DNA of 64,000 nucleotides, from the NCBI GenBank assembly GCA_958431155.1, contig OY288106.1, forward strand, positions 1,447,888 to 1,511,887, read 5' to 3'. Made by a program: the position numbers and the translations under genes. Source of the stretch: an uncultured candidatus Porisulfidus sp. (GTDB lineage Bacteria > Pseudomonadota > Gammaproteobacteria > Poriferisulfidales > Poriferisulfidaceae). The notes beneath the pieces are model-generated. The model did no database searches, had not been told where the DNA came from, and saw nothing but the letters and a program-made list of their open reading frames with translations. This document shows positions 9,001 through 15,137 of the stretch, piece after piece. Numbering within the stretch: the first letter of the stretch is position 1; the number at the start of each line of letters is the position of its first letter.

Positions 9001-10244
9001 GAGAACAGTACCGGGCCGCAGGCAGGCCGAAGTCGGTTGCCGTCTCGGTGCCGGTGCCGGTCGCGGAACTGCCGGCCGAAGAGCCTGCCGCCGGGCGCGG
9101 GACGCGCCTGCTGCCGTTGTCGGGCAAGTCGGGCCCGGCGCTGCGGGAGTTGGCCGGTTGCTACCGGGACTGGCTCGACGAGTGCGGGGATCTTTCCCCG
9201 GCGGATGCGGGGGATCCGCTGCTTTCCGACATGGCATGGACGGCCGGGGCAGGTCGGAGCCATTTCCCATACCGCGCAGGCGTAGTGTTCAGCGATGCGG
9301 CATCGCTTCGGGCTGGCCTGACGGAACTGGCGGAGGCATCGGACGAGCCGGAGCCGCGGGAGACGGGGAAGGTGGCGTTCGTATACACCGGGCAGGCGAG
9401 CCAGTGGGTCGGGATGGGCGAGGAGTTGTACGAGAGCGAGCCGGTGGTGCGGGTGGTGCTGGACCGGTGCGACGCACTGCTTCGGGAGGAACGGGGCGAA
9501 TCGTTGCTGGACGTGATGTTCGGGCAGTCGGGGGAGCTGGACGATCCGGCGTGGGTGCAGCCGGCGATCTATGCATTGGAGTGTGCGTTGACGGCGCTGT
9601 GGACGAGCGTGGGGGTGCGCCCGGACGTGGTGCTGGGGCACAGCCTGGGGGAGATTGCGGCGGCGCAGGCGGCGGGGGTGTTCAGCCTGGAGGACGGCCT
9701 GCGGTTTGCGGCGACTCGCGGCGCGTTGCCCGAGGAAGGAGCAGGGAACGGGCAGGCTTTGGATGAACTGGAAACGTTGCTTGCGGACGTGACGATCTCA
9801 CCGCCGTCCCTGACTTTGGTGAGTAGCCTTACGGGAGAGACGGTAGGGCTTGACGATGCGTTGGATGGAGCATATTGGCGTAGGCAGCTCCTTGAGCCTG
9901 CCGCATTTCAAGGATGCGTGGAAACACTGGCGGAGCTGGGCGTGGATGTGATTCTGGAGATCGGTCCACAGTCGGATCCGATGGCGGCTATGATCCGGCA
10001 AGATTTTGTGGATGAATCTGCGGAGCGGACACCAGTCGTTCTGCCGAACCCTCTGGTTAGCGCGCAGGCGTCAGGAAGTGAAAACGCCAGGTTCGTAGAG
10101 ACAGTTGCGGGAGCATATCGGGTAGGCCTTCCGATTTCTTTTGCCGGGCTGTTTTCGGGGGAAGCGCGCCGCCGAATACCATTGCCCGGGTATCCATTTC
10201 AGCGTCAGCGGTATTGGGTCGAAGCACCAAAACAAAATGCTTGA
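1..10244 (+). CDS. Type I polyketide synthase, 5' partial (KS-AT-DH-cMT-ER-KR-ACP-KS-AT)
   Basis: The reading frame is open from base 3 and already reads PIAIVGMACRFPG, the start of a ketosynthase, so the true start lies upstream. Residues below count from the ATG at 33. KS1 (1-430) has Cys168 (DTACSSS), His303 and His343. AT1 (550-860) has Ser640 (GHSLG) and His747. DH (915-1210) has an intact HxxxGxxxxP motif from His951 and Asp1125. A C-methyltransferase (1380-1610) carries EIGAGTG at 1451-1457. ER (1855-2160) has HAGAGGVG from 1993. KR (2175-2415) has TGGLGGIG from 2186 but His2328 where Tyr is usual. The ACP Ser is 2491 (DSL). KS2 (2559-2985) has Cys2724, His2859 and His2899. AT2 (3115-3390) has Ser3204 but is shortened. 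The protein stops right after AT2, with no reductive domains, ACP or thioesterase in module 2. It should build a methylated, fully reduced chain at least in module 1. Confidence 0.95.
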   Translation, partial: ETGQPIAIVGMACRFPGADNLSAFWRQLEAGECAVIEGVPGSGIGRIGELFPDSSVQAKACRFGAYLDGLDQFDAAFFRISPVEAQLLDPQQRLMLETSWRALEDAGVDPDRLKGSRTGVYAGISNNEYRNLILDISDTSEPAVSLYSVTGTSFNTAIGRVAYVLGLEGPAMAVDTACSSSLVATHQAVTGLQRGEADLALAGGVHTILSGKLLEFRANAGMLSPDGRCKTFDAAANGYVRGEGCGIIVLKRLSEAEADGDRIWGVIRGSALNQDGASPGLTVPSGAAQQGVIEAALHRAGVSASQVDYVEAHGTGTEVGDPIEAKAMGTAYGKEREADHPLLVGSVKTNVGHLEAAAGVAGLIKVLLAMNHKIIPKHLHFQNPSPQIDWERLPLRVTSEPTDWPTHSDRPPLAGVSGFGWSGTNAHVVLEGYEAPDEAASSMEERYWVAGSPKPVTEPPAEEPAAGRGTRLLPLSGKSGPALRELAGRYRDWLDECGDLSPADAGDPLLSDMAWTAGVGRSHFPHRAGVVFNDAESLRAGLTELAEASDEPEPRETGKVAFVYTGQASQWVGMGEELYESEPVVRVVLDRCDALLREERGESLLDVMFGQSGELDDPAWVQPAIYALECALTALWTSVGVRPDVVLGHSLGEIAAAQAAGVFSLEDGLRFAATRGALMAALPGEGAMAAVFAPASQVATALDEHNAASEGVGLCIAADNGAHQVISGPKTEVEAILQCFESKEIQAKQLRKSPAYHSPMVEPALEGLDPLLEKMEFAPPSLPLVSNVTGQEAGPGKALDKAYWRRQMREPVAFRRAVETLAERGTEIVVEIGPHAVLGPMTLLAWPESARGSPTVLSSLVRPSRDAPASEVRGAFVRAVSAAYEAGLPIRFEGLFSGETRRRIALPGYPFQYESYWVQTSRRRRQDAGHPLLGSRHESARGGTTFETEIYPSDPAWLSDHRVFGRLVAPGALYGVMAASASAAEGAGSAVVEDMQLHNPLVFAKESSEDGADDGRKMQVLLDDVEETLSRRFQVFSQGDDGEWTLHAEGRIPSSPGSGGSETPPQIDLEGLKADLAPEDMSAFYRARAEAGIDLGPSFRTLEKVWSRAGEALGEVVFPETCGRDGLDVHPLLLDGCFQVVAVARNAAEAGGTYLPFGWERLWLAGRLPDRLVCHVRMREGSRPSDPETDEPPEVLTGDMRIYDPSGALIGELNGYTVKRATRAALLAAVEGVEDLLYETVWRDCALALGMPPADFFPSPTAIAAESDPFTRYLADEGVGAEDRAALLEDLERLSRFYALWTFEKLGWERTVGAAVDSEELRERLDVLEVHKRLFRRMLEMLTKSGVLEVAGDGFSVAVGSGDPLPEEISGDPQEFTIQVAARYPHGSNEIGLFRRCGGALSEVLLGREDSLSLLFSSGEPTAADLYMKAPVARAANRMLGDAVATLMKEVPDGRRLRVLEIGAGTGSATASVLPELPEGRFDYVYTDISAGFFAEAEARFQGSGAPIDYRVLDIEKNPIEQGFDPHGYDLLIASNVLHATRYLEETLAHCRELLAPSGQLVALENLRGQGWLDLTFGQLDGWWRFADSYRPHHALASPEVWRQAFSDAGFPDVEVLGVNRSDPAEMPDRGVIVAQGPAEVIEPAGTWILVADRSGVAEDLATDLAARNQTVVLVDEEAQADAEPTEDGPKIIRTSLEIECRESWQSLAEGLPEDVPLNGAVHCVALDGHGIHATTEEMAGDAKQAGASALALVQGLTDADAMPAKGLWLVTRGAQVLEKERTGELAGATLWGFGKVVAREAAQLQPRMIDLDPGESAPLADLANEFLYPDAETQVAYRVGRRQVARLIRFGSGTERLTLPEGSGWMLEPDSGGALEKLRVEPLPARALESKEVRVAVEVAGLNFWDMFRAIGMIDTGLLGGEVCGHVLEVGSDASTVSVGDCVAALAFGTFGSEAVMREEMVAPVPPGIPITALATMPTAFVSALLSFDLAELKAGDRVLIHAGAGGVGLAAIQLAQAAGAEVFATASAPKQAYLRSLGVEHVFDSRQTAFGREVLEATDGAGVDVVLNSLTGEGFIEASLSCLAQGGRFVELSRVGILSPDEMKEARPDAAYFILMLDVLKEDDPAQPGDALRRVMARLAEGELTPLTHSRWSLAETGPAIKFMRAARHIGKIVLTTSPLERGQLRQDRTYLVTGGLGGIGCAVAGWLADQGAGAIVLNGRRNPDPEVEEAIASLRDRGFTVQVELADVTDAKTVDEMLARMDQDLPPLGGIIHSVGVLSDSALGNQTWENFEKVLWPKMLGAWHLHRATVDRDLDLFILFSSVAGIMGNPGQANHAAANVFLDQLAAHRRALGLPGQAIAWGAWSGLGEAEEQRERIAQRLAAFGTSWITPQQGLKAFDQLVRQDSATSVVLAVDWAMFGEAIGSRPPLLEDLLGAALEGDDKAVASSDDLLTRLRQTPAAGRMDLLVSFLQQEVQAVQRLPSAPAPTVGFFDLGMDSLMAVELRNRLNQSLSGEYTAPNTLVFDYPSIADLAGHLVEELGDAEGAATPEAQPEPSRPPAPRCEDDRIAVVGMACRLPGAPDLSAFWRQLEAGDSAVTDGRPGSGHWGGAVGDPAADEIFFRRGGFVEGIDQFDAGFFGIRPIEARTMDPRQRLLLETSWQAFEDAGIDPGLWKGNRAGIYVGVGGSEYRDLVAASGEIGNYFGTTGSVAVGRIAFVLGFMGPAVPLDMTCASSLVAMHQAVTGLQRGEVDLALAGGVHAALSPAITKFMAEFGMLSRSGQCRTFDSAADGFVRGEGCGMVVLKRLSEAEADGDRIWGVVAGSAVNQNGASAGLTVPSGSAQEQVMKEALSQAGVSPSEVDYLEAHGTGSELGDPIEVRASAAAYGEGRDMDHPLLIGSVKPNIGHLEWAAGVASLIKVLLAMQRRVIPGQLNFQNPNSHINWDQLPIRVISEATDWPDASGHPPRAGISAFGLSGTNAHVVVEGYETLDGADSDAGEQYRAAGRPKSVAVSVPVPVAELPAEEPAAGRGTRLLPLSGKSGPALRELAGCYRDWLDECGDLSPADAGDPLLSDMAWTAGAGRSHFPYRAGVVFSDAASLRAGLTELAEASDEPEPRETGKVAFVYTGQASQWVGMGEELYESEPVVRVVLDRCDALLREERGESLLDVMFGQSGELDDPAWVQPAIYALECALTALWTSVGVRPDVVLGHSLGEIAAAQAAGVFSLEDGLRFAATRGALPEEGAGNGQALDELETLLADVTISPPSLTLVSSLTGETVGLDDALDGAYWRRQLLEPAAFQGCVETLAELGVDVILEIGPQSDPMAAMIRQDFVDESAERTPVVLPNPLVSAQASGSENARFVETVAGAYRVGLPISFAGLFSGEARRRIPLPGYPFQRQRYWVEAPKQNA
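1379..2036 (+). repeat. Intragenic direct repeat, copy A (AT1 linker and AT core)
   Basis: This 658-base stretch recurs 7692 bases downstream at 9071-9728 in the same frame and orientation. By eye there are scattered differences only in the first 230 bases; 1610-2014 (405 bases) is identical in both copies. It encodes the KS-AT linker and the N-terminal half of AT1, including GHSLG. Such identity between two AT domains of one gene points to recent duplication or gene conversion. Confidence 0.9.
9071..9728 (+). repeat. Intragenic direct repeat, copy B (AT2 linker and AT core)
   Basis: This is the second copy of the repeat at 1379-2036. Similarity ends exactly where AT2 loses about 76 codons present in AT1, just after the RGAL residues. 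The repeat edge and the deletion edge therefore coincide near 9728, suggesting one recombination event made both. Confidence 0.9.
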
Positions 10245-10260
10245 GCCTCCCGCTCTAGCT

Positions 10261-11193
10261 CTACATCAAGTCATGCTGCTCAATGAATCCGCGTATCGCC
10301 GCAGCGCACTCTTCCGGTTTTTCCAATTGGAGCAGGTGCGTCGCTTCGGGGATGAAGTCGTAGTCTACGGTCATGATGTCGTCCAAAGCGTAGGACGGCA
10401 GGTACGAGTACGGCAGGGTGGGATCCGCACCGATGACTTTTGTCGGGCAGGGAAGCGCATCGAAATCCACCAGCATTGAGTAGCTTCCTGTCCACTCGAT
10501 GATTTGTGCCTCGTAATCGCGAGGACAGCGAAGTTCGTAGCCTTCGCCGGTTTCAGACTCTCGAAGTATGGTTGCCGCCATGAGCTCCGGAACTCCAGGC
10601 AGCACCCGCGAGAAAGTTGGCAGGCAGTGCAGCAATTCCGAGAACTCTTCTCTCGTCCGGAATCGATGCCCGCGTCGTCGGGCCATGCTGGCGGTCCGCA
10701 GGGCGACCTCATCGAATTCCACCCGATCGATTCCAGCCTTGCGCAAGGGGGGATCGAACAAGACCATCGCCGAGAAGCCTCGGTTCTGGACGGTCATTGG
10801 GACCAGGATCGGGGCCGTAGACGCCAAAAGCGCGATTAAGGTGGAAAGCGAATGGAATATGCCGATGTTCGGCTTTTTCCCGTAGTGGAAGTCGATGGAT
10901 TCCAGGATGCGGTCCTGATCGCTGATCAAGTTTGGAACATTGTGTTGCTTGCGGTCGCCGACGGTATTCCATCCGTGGTTTCTCAGGTCGTAGAGAATCA
11001 GGTCGAAATCGTCAGTGAGTTGGGACCAAAAAGGGTAATAGAGATCAACCGCAAAGCCGTTACCGTGACTCATGATGAGTCGGGGACCCGATGGATTTCC
11101 GTGTCTCCGCAGGGTGGTGACGGTGTCGTCATGGAGGCGAACCTCGCGTACTGAGAGAGGTTCGGGAATCTCCCACAACGCCTTTGAAGTCAT
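10261..11193 (-). CDS. Alpha/beta hydrolase family protein next to the PKS
   Basis: The 310-residue protein has the alpha/beta hydrolase layout: an HGNG oxyanion-hole region (SHGNGFAVDLYYP), a nucleophile elbow reading FHSLS, and a late THLLQLEKPEE segment with the likely catalytic His. The elbow departs from GxSxG: Ser is present but the flanking Gly positions are His-minus-one and Ser. It is convergent with the PKS, whose stop is only 16 bases away. By position it may release or edit the polyketide, because the PKS shows no thioesterase. That role is inferred. It could equally be an unrelated esterase or lipase-like enzyme. Confidence 0.75.
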   Translation of the reverse strand: MTSKALWEIPEPLSVREVRLHDDTVTTLRRHGNPSGPRLIMSHGNGFAVDLYYPFWSQLTDDFDLILYDLRNHGWNTVGDRKQHNVPNLISDQDRILESIDFHYGKKPNIGIFHSLSTLIALLASTAPILVPMTVQNRGFSAMVLFDPPLRKAGIDRVEFDEVALRTASMARRRGHRFRTREEFSELLHCLPTFSRVLPGVPELMAATILRESETGEGYELRCPRDYEAQIIEWTGSYSMLVDFDALPCPTKVIGADPTLPYSYLPSYALDDIMTVDYDFIPEATHLLQLEKPEECAAAIRGFIEQHDLM

Positions 11194-11414
11194 GAGGAGG
11201 CAAGGGCTTCTATGAACGTAAACAGCCCCTTCCTGTTGCTATGATTTGTGGCGAAGTTGATAAGACTGCCTTTCAGAATGATAGCAACAACTTGCCGTAT
11301 TCTACGGTGTCGCGAACAATCCCTTTGATTTTGCCGCTTCTCATGTCGGAGCCGCTGGCATTTATCAGTAAAAATAAGGAATTCAGACCTCAGCCTGTGT
11401 AAACCGAGACCCTT

Positions 11415-11442
11415 GGGGCGGGCACCTAAAAAAGCGCCCACC
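11415..11442. terminator. Stem-loop downstream of the ACP gene
   Basis: An 8-base-pair GC-rich stem (11415-11422 with 11435-11442, one G-T pair) encloses a 12-base loop containing a run of A (T on the minus strand). It lies about 40 bases beyond the ACP stop. No U-tract follows the stem on either strand, so it is at best an atypical terminator or an RNA 3' end structure. Confidence 0.4.
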
Positions 11443-11482
11443 CAATTTCGAGGAATCAGGCGGCAATACTTGCCGCGTACTT

Positions 11483-11710
11483 TTATCCTGCGTTTGAATC
11501 GACAAATTCAGCAAGACCCCGAAGCGTCGAGATCTGGGCCAAGTCGTCGGCAGAAATCTCGACACCAAATTCCTGACCGACGACCTTCATAAACGCGATA
11601 GCGTCTACGGAAGATACGCCGGAATCACCGAATGAAGCATCTAGGCCCGGCTCTCGGTCGAGCCCCAAGTTGTTTCGGGCGAGTTCCATGATGCGGTCTT
11701 CTGATGCCAT
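11483..11710 (-). CDS. Stand-alone acyl carrier protein
   Basis: The 75-residue protein has the size and four-helix pattern of an acyl carrier protein. The phosphopantetheine site reads GDSGVSSVDAIAF, so the attachment Ser sits in SSVD rather than the usual DSLD/DSLE. The C-terminal ISADDLAQISTLRGLAEFV is typical of the helix III-IV region. It is on the same strand as the hydrolase at 10261-11193 and divergent from panD. Because the last PKS module lacks an ACP, this discrete carrier could serve it in trans. That link is inferred from position only. Confidence 0.85.
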   Translation of the reverse strand: MASEDRIMELARNNLGLDREPGLDASFGDSGVSSVDAIAFMKVVGQEFGVEISADDLAQISTLRGLAEFVDSNAG

Positions 11711-11741
11711 GATATAAATCCTTGGTCGATGAAAAAAATGG

Positions 11742-11777
11742 AATCACATTATACGAATTGAGAATTCGCATGTGATT
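11742..11777. promoter_or_regulatory. Nested palindrome between the ACP gene and panD
   Basis: The outer arms AATCACAT (11742-11749) and ATGTGATT (11770-11777) are perfect inverted repeats. Inside them CGAATT (11754-11759) and AATTCG (11763-11768) form a second perfect pair around GAG. It lies 32 bases upstream of the ACP start in a divergent promoter region, a natural place for an operator. No specific regulator can be named. Confidence 0.5.
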
Positions 11778-11892
11778 TCCCTTTGCGGCCTGCGGCCTAG
11801 AAGGTTGTTGGACGGTTCTGTTTTTCCGTTTCAGGTGTCGACAAAGCGAAGCGAGGTTGCCGCCAGTTCGCGGTTTGCTAAAATTCGGCATC

Positions 11893-12273
11893 ATGAAACT
11901 GACCTTTCTCCGAGCCCGCCTGCATCAGGCAACGGTGACCCATGTCGAGCCGGACTATGACGGCTCGTGCGCGATCGATAGCGAGTTGCTGGAAGCAGCC
12001 GACATCAGCGAATACGAGCAGATCGATCTCTACAACATCAGCAATGGGGAACGGCTCACCACTTACGCTATCCGGGCCCGCCACGGTAGCCGCATCATTT
12101 CGGTGAATGGCGCAGCGGCGCACAAGGCGTCGCCGGGGGATCAGATCATCATTGCCGCCTACGCGCAACTGGAGCCGGAAGAAGTGGCGGATTTCAAACC
12201 CGTCCTGGTGTATCTGGGCGCGGGCAATCGTATCGAACGCATCACCCACAAGATTCCGGCCCAAGCGGCCTGA
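11893..12273 (+). CDS. panD: Aspartate 1-decarboxylase
   Basis: The protein starts [16 protein letters not shown] and matches PanD along its whole 126 residues. The pyruvoyl precursor site is the Gly-Ser of [12 protein letters not shown], where self-cleavage at Ser produces the pyruvoyl cofactor. The enzyme makes beta-alanine from aspartate for pantothenate and CoA. The ATG at 11893 is preferred over an in-frame upstream Met because the family begins MKLTxLRxKLH. Convergent with ppc; the stops are adjacent. Beta-alanine feeds the phosphopantetheine arm of ACPs, but its place beside the ACP gene may be chance. Confidence 0.95.
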   Translation: MKLTFLRARLHQATVTHVEPDYDGSCAIDSELLEAADISEYEQIDLYNISNGERLTTYAIRARHGSRIISVNGAAAHKASPGDQIIIAAYAQLEPEEVADFKPVLVYLGAGNRIERITHKIPAQAA

Positions 12274-12274
12274 G

Positions 12275-15070
12275 TCAGCCGGTATTCCGCATTCCCGCCG
12301 CGATCGCGCTGATCGACCGCGCGACGACATTCTGATAGGGATCAGGGTCGGAGGCCTCGCGCATGCGGTGCAGCAGGCTAAGTTGAATCGCGTTGAGAGG
12401 ATCCAGATAAGGTTTGCGGCGGCTCAATGACCGGCGCAGCACTTCCTGCGTTTCCAGAAGTTCCTTGCAGCTTGCCACCTGCAGCACGAGTTTGCGGGTG
12501 AGCCGGTACTCCTGCTCGATCCGCTTGTAGATATGATCAGCGTCGGCCGGGTGCTGGCTGAGTTGCATGTACTGCCGGGCGATTGGCATGTCGGCCTTGG
12601 CAAGGGCCATCTGGATGTTCTGCATTAGGGTCCGGAAGAACGGCCAGCGCTTGTACGCGAGGCGAATCTGTGCAAGTCCGGTTTTCGGGTGTGCCTTCAG
12701 ATAGGACTCAATGGCGGTGCCGATACCGTACCAGGCGGGCAGGGTATGCCGGGAGAGGGACCAGCCGAACACCCAGGGGATGGCGCGGATGGAATCCATC
12801 GAGCGATCCACCGCGCGGCGATGCGAAGGCCGGGAACCAATGTTGATGTTGCCGATCTCCTGCACCGGGGTGACCTCGTAGAAGTAATCCAGAAATCCCG
12901 GGGTTCCGATGAGTTCCCGGTAGGCTTGCTCGCCGTCCTCGGCAAGTTTCTCCATGACCCTGAGATCGTCGGCGTATTCGTGAGCCAGCCTGCGGAACAG
13001 CAGGTGGCGGGAGGCCAAGATCAGGCCGGTCGCACCCATGGTCAGTTCGTACACTGCAGTCTCCAAATTGGAGTACTTGTATGACAGTACTTCGCCCTGC
13101 TCGGTCAGCTTGATGGTGCCGCGCACCGTGCCGGGTGGCTGTGCCGTGATGGCCTCGTAGGTCGGTCCCCCGCCCCGTCCGACGGTCCCGCCACGGCCGT
13201 GGAAAAGCCGGAACTGCACGCCGTGGCGCTCGGAGACCTCGTGAATCTGTTTTTGCGCCTGGTACAGGTTCCACACCGAAGCCAGGATGCCGCCGTCCTT
13301 GCAGGAGTCGGAATAGCCCAGCATGATGTCCTGCACGCCGCCGGAGGCATTCAGCAGCGGGCGGTAGACGGGATCCCGGAACAGCCGGTTAAGGATGTCT
13401 GGCACCCTGCGCAGGTCTTCGATCGTCTCGAATAGCGGGCAGACCTGCAGATGGCAAAAACGGTGCTGCCCGTGGCCTCCGGCCAGGCCGGCCACCCCCC
13501 CCAGGAACAGCACTTCCAGAACATGGCTGGCCTCGTGGGTCATGGAGATGATGTATTGGCCGAAGATCTTCGGGCTGGTCTGTTCCGGTACTTCCCGTAT
13601 GAGGTCGAACACGGCCAAGGTCTCACGCGTGGCGGGAGACAGTTTCCTGCGATCCAGGGAAATCGGCCCGTCCATCTTTCTGAGATGCTTTTGGAGGGCC
13701 TGGATTCGTCCGGCTTCGGTCAGGCTGGCGTAGTCGGTCTTGTCCATGACTTGCAGGATTTCGCTGACTGCCTCCGTGTGACGGGGAGATTCCTGGCGGA
13801 GGTCGAGCCGCGCCAGGTAGAAGCCGAACGTTTCCACCAGCCGGATCAGGTCGGCCAGTTCGCCGTCGGCGATGCGGCCATCGCCCTGCTCGACCAGTGA
13901 GTCGTAAATCAGCCGCAGGTCATCGAGGAACTGGGTCTCGTCCTGGTAACTGTCCGAACTGTGCCAGGCCCGGCCCTGCAGGTGATCGAGCCGATGCTGC
14001 AATCGGTGCAGGATAACTTCCAACTTGCAACGGTACGGCTCGGTTTCGAATAACGAAGTAGCTCGGCTCCGCACCCGATCCAGCAGCTTGCGGTCGGTTT
14101 CCAAGCTGGTGCGCATGCGTTCGGGCAGATCGATCAGGTGGGAGGAATGGCTGAGGATGCTTTCCAGGTCGCGGACGCGACGGATGTATTCGACGAGGAT
14201 GGTTCGTGCCTGCATTCGGCAGGCTTCGCGGGTGACGCGTGCGGTGACGTGGGGGTTGCCGTCGCGGTCTCCGCCGATCCAGGAGCCGAATTGGATGAAG
14301 CTCGGAAGCGTGCGGGGTGAGTCCGGGTAAGTTTGCCGCCAGGCGCGCTGTAGGTTGCGGTACAGGATCGGGATGGACTCGAACAGGGATTTCTCAAAAT
14401 AATGCAGGCCGTTCTTGACCTCGGTCTGCACGGTCGGCTTGCCTGGGCGGACCTCGTCGGTCTTCCACAGCAGCTGGATTTCCGCCAGCAGGCGGTCGCC
14501 AGCCTCGTCGCGTTCCACCTGGCTCAAGGTGCGGTCGTCCGAGGACTGCAGCAAGATGAAGATGCGCCGAAGCGCTTCCTGCATGATGCGGCGCTTCGCC
14601 TCGGTCGGATGGGCGGTGAAGACCGGCATGTACTCGACCGAAAGCAGCAATTTTTCAGCCTTGGCCGCGCTGAAGCCTTGTTCCTTGAGTGCGCGCAGGG
14701 TCGCGTCGAACGAGCCCGGCCATAACGACGCACCGGCACGCAGGTACCGGCTACGCCGGTCCTGAAGGGCCGCCTCTTCGGCGACGTTGACCAGGCTGAA
14801 ATAGGTGGAGAATGCCCGGATGACCTGGACGGTGAGGTCTTGGTTCAGCCGGTCGATCAGGCCGATCAGGCGCGCGTGCCGATTTGCGTCCTCTTCGCGC
14901 TGCAGGCGGATATAACCCCGGCGTAGACGCTCCACGACCTGGAATACCTGGGGAGGGGCGTGCTCCTGGAGCACGAGACCCAGTAGGCGACCCAGCAGTT
15001 TGACCCGCTGTCGTAATTTGCGGTCAATGGCATCGCCTATCGACGGCGTGTGTCTGGCCGCGCTAGGCAT
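12275..15070 (-). CDS. ppc: Phosphoenolpyruvate carboxylase
   Basis: The 931-residue length is normal for the bacterial enzyme, which carboxylates PEP to oxaloacetate. Diagnostic motifs are all present: FTAHPTEAKRR near the N-terminal third, GSWIGGDRDGNPHVTARV, the GYSDSCKDGG segment, and the glycine-rich active loop FHGRGGTVGRGGGP. The C-terminus ends in the conserved RNTG. It is divergent from pgi with a 67-base gap. Anaplerotic housekeeping gene with no sign of damage. Confidence 0.97.
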   Translation of the reverse strand: MPSAARHTPSIGDAIDRKLRQRVKLLGRLLGLVLQEHAPPQVFQVVERLRRGYIRLQREEDANRHARLIGLIDRLNQDLTVQVIRAFSTYFSLVNVAEEAALQDRRSRYLRAGASLWPGSFDATLRALKEQGFSAAKAEKLLLSVEYMPVFTAHPTEAKRRIMQEALRRIFILLQSSDDRTLSQVERDEAGDRLLAEIQLLWKTDEVRPGKPTVQTEVKNGLHYFEKSLFESIPILYRNLQRAWRQTYPDSPRTLPSFIQFGSWIGGDRDGNPHVTARVTREACRMQARTILVEYIRRVRDLESILSHSSHLIDLPERMRTSLETDRKLLDRVRSRATSLFETEPYRCKLEVILHRLQHRLDHLQGRAWHSSDSYQDETQFLDDLRLIYDSLVEQGDGRIADGELADLIRLVETFGFYLARLDLRQESPRHTEAVSEILQVMDKTDYASLTEAGRIQALQKHLRKMDGPISLDRRKLSPATRETLAVFDLIREVPEQTSPKIFGQYIISMTHEASHVLEVLFLGGVAGLAGGHGQHRFCHLQVCPLFETIEDLRRVPDILNRLFRDPVYRPLLNASGGVQDIMLGYSDSCKDGGILASVWNLYQAQKQIHEVSERHGVQFRLFHGRGGTVGRGGGPTYEAITAQPPGTVRGTIKLTEQGEVLSYKYSNLETAVYELTMGATGLILASRHLLFRRLAHEYADDLRVMEKLAEDGEQAYRELIGTPGFLDYFYEVTPVQEIGNINIGSRPSHRRAVDRSMDSIRAIPWVFGWSLSRHTLPAWYGIGTAIESYLKAHPKTGLAQIRLAYKRWPFFRTLMQNIQMALAKADMPIARQYMQLSQHPADADHIYKRIEQEYRLTRKLVLQVASCKELLETQEVLRRSLSRRKPYLDPLNAIQLSLLHRMREASDPDPYQNVVARSISAIAAGMRNTG

Positions 15071-15137
15071 AAGGGAAAAACGGGCGGTGTTCGAATGAAC
15101 ATTATACTAGGCGCACCTCAAACACAGACTTTTCGGC

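Noticed and set aside
1379-9728. The two 658-base repeats as ends of a transposon
   Set aside because: They are in-frame direct repeats of AT coding sequence with no transposase or terminal inverted repeats; domain duplication or gene conversion explains them.
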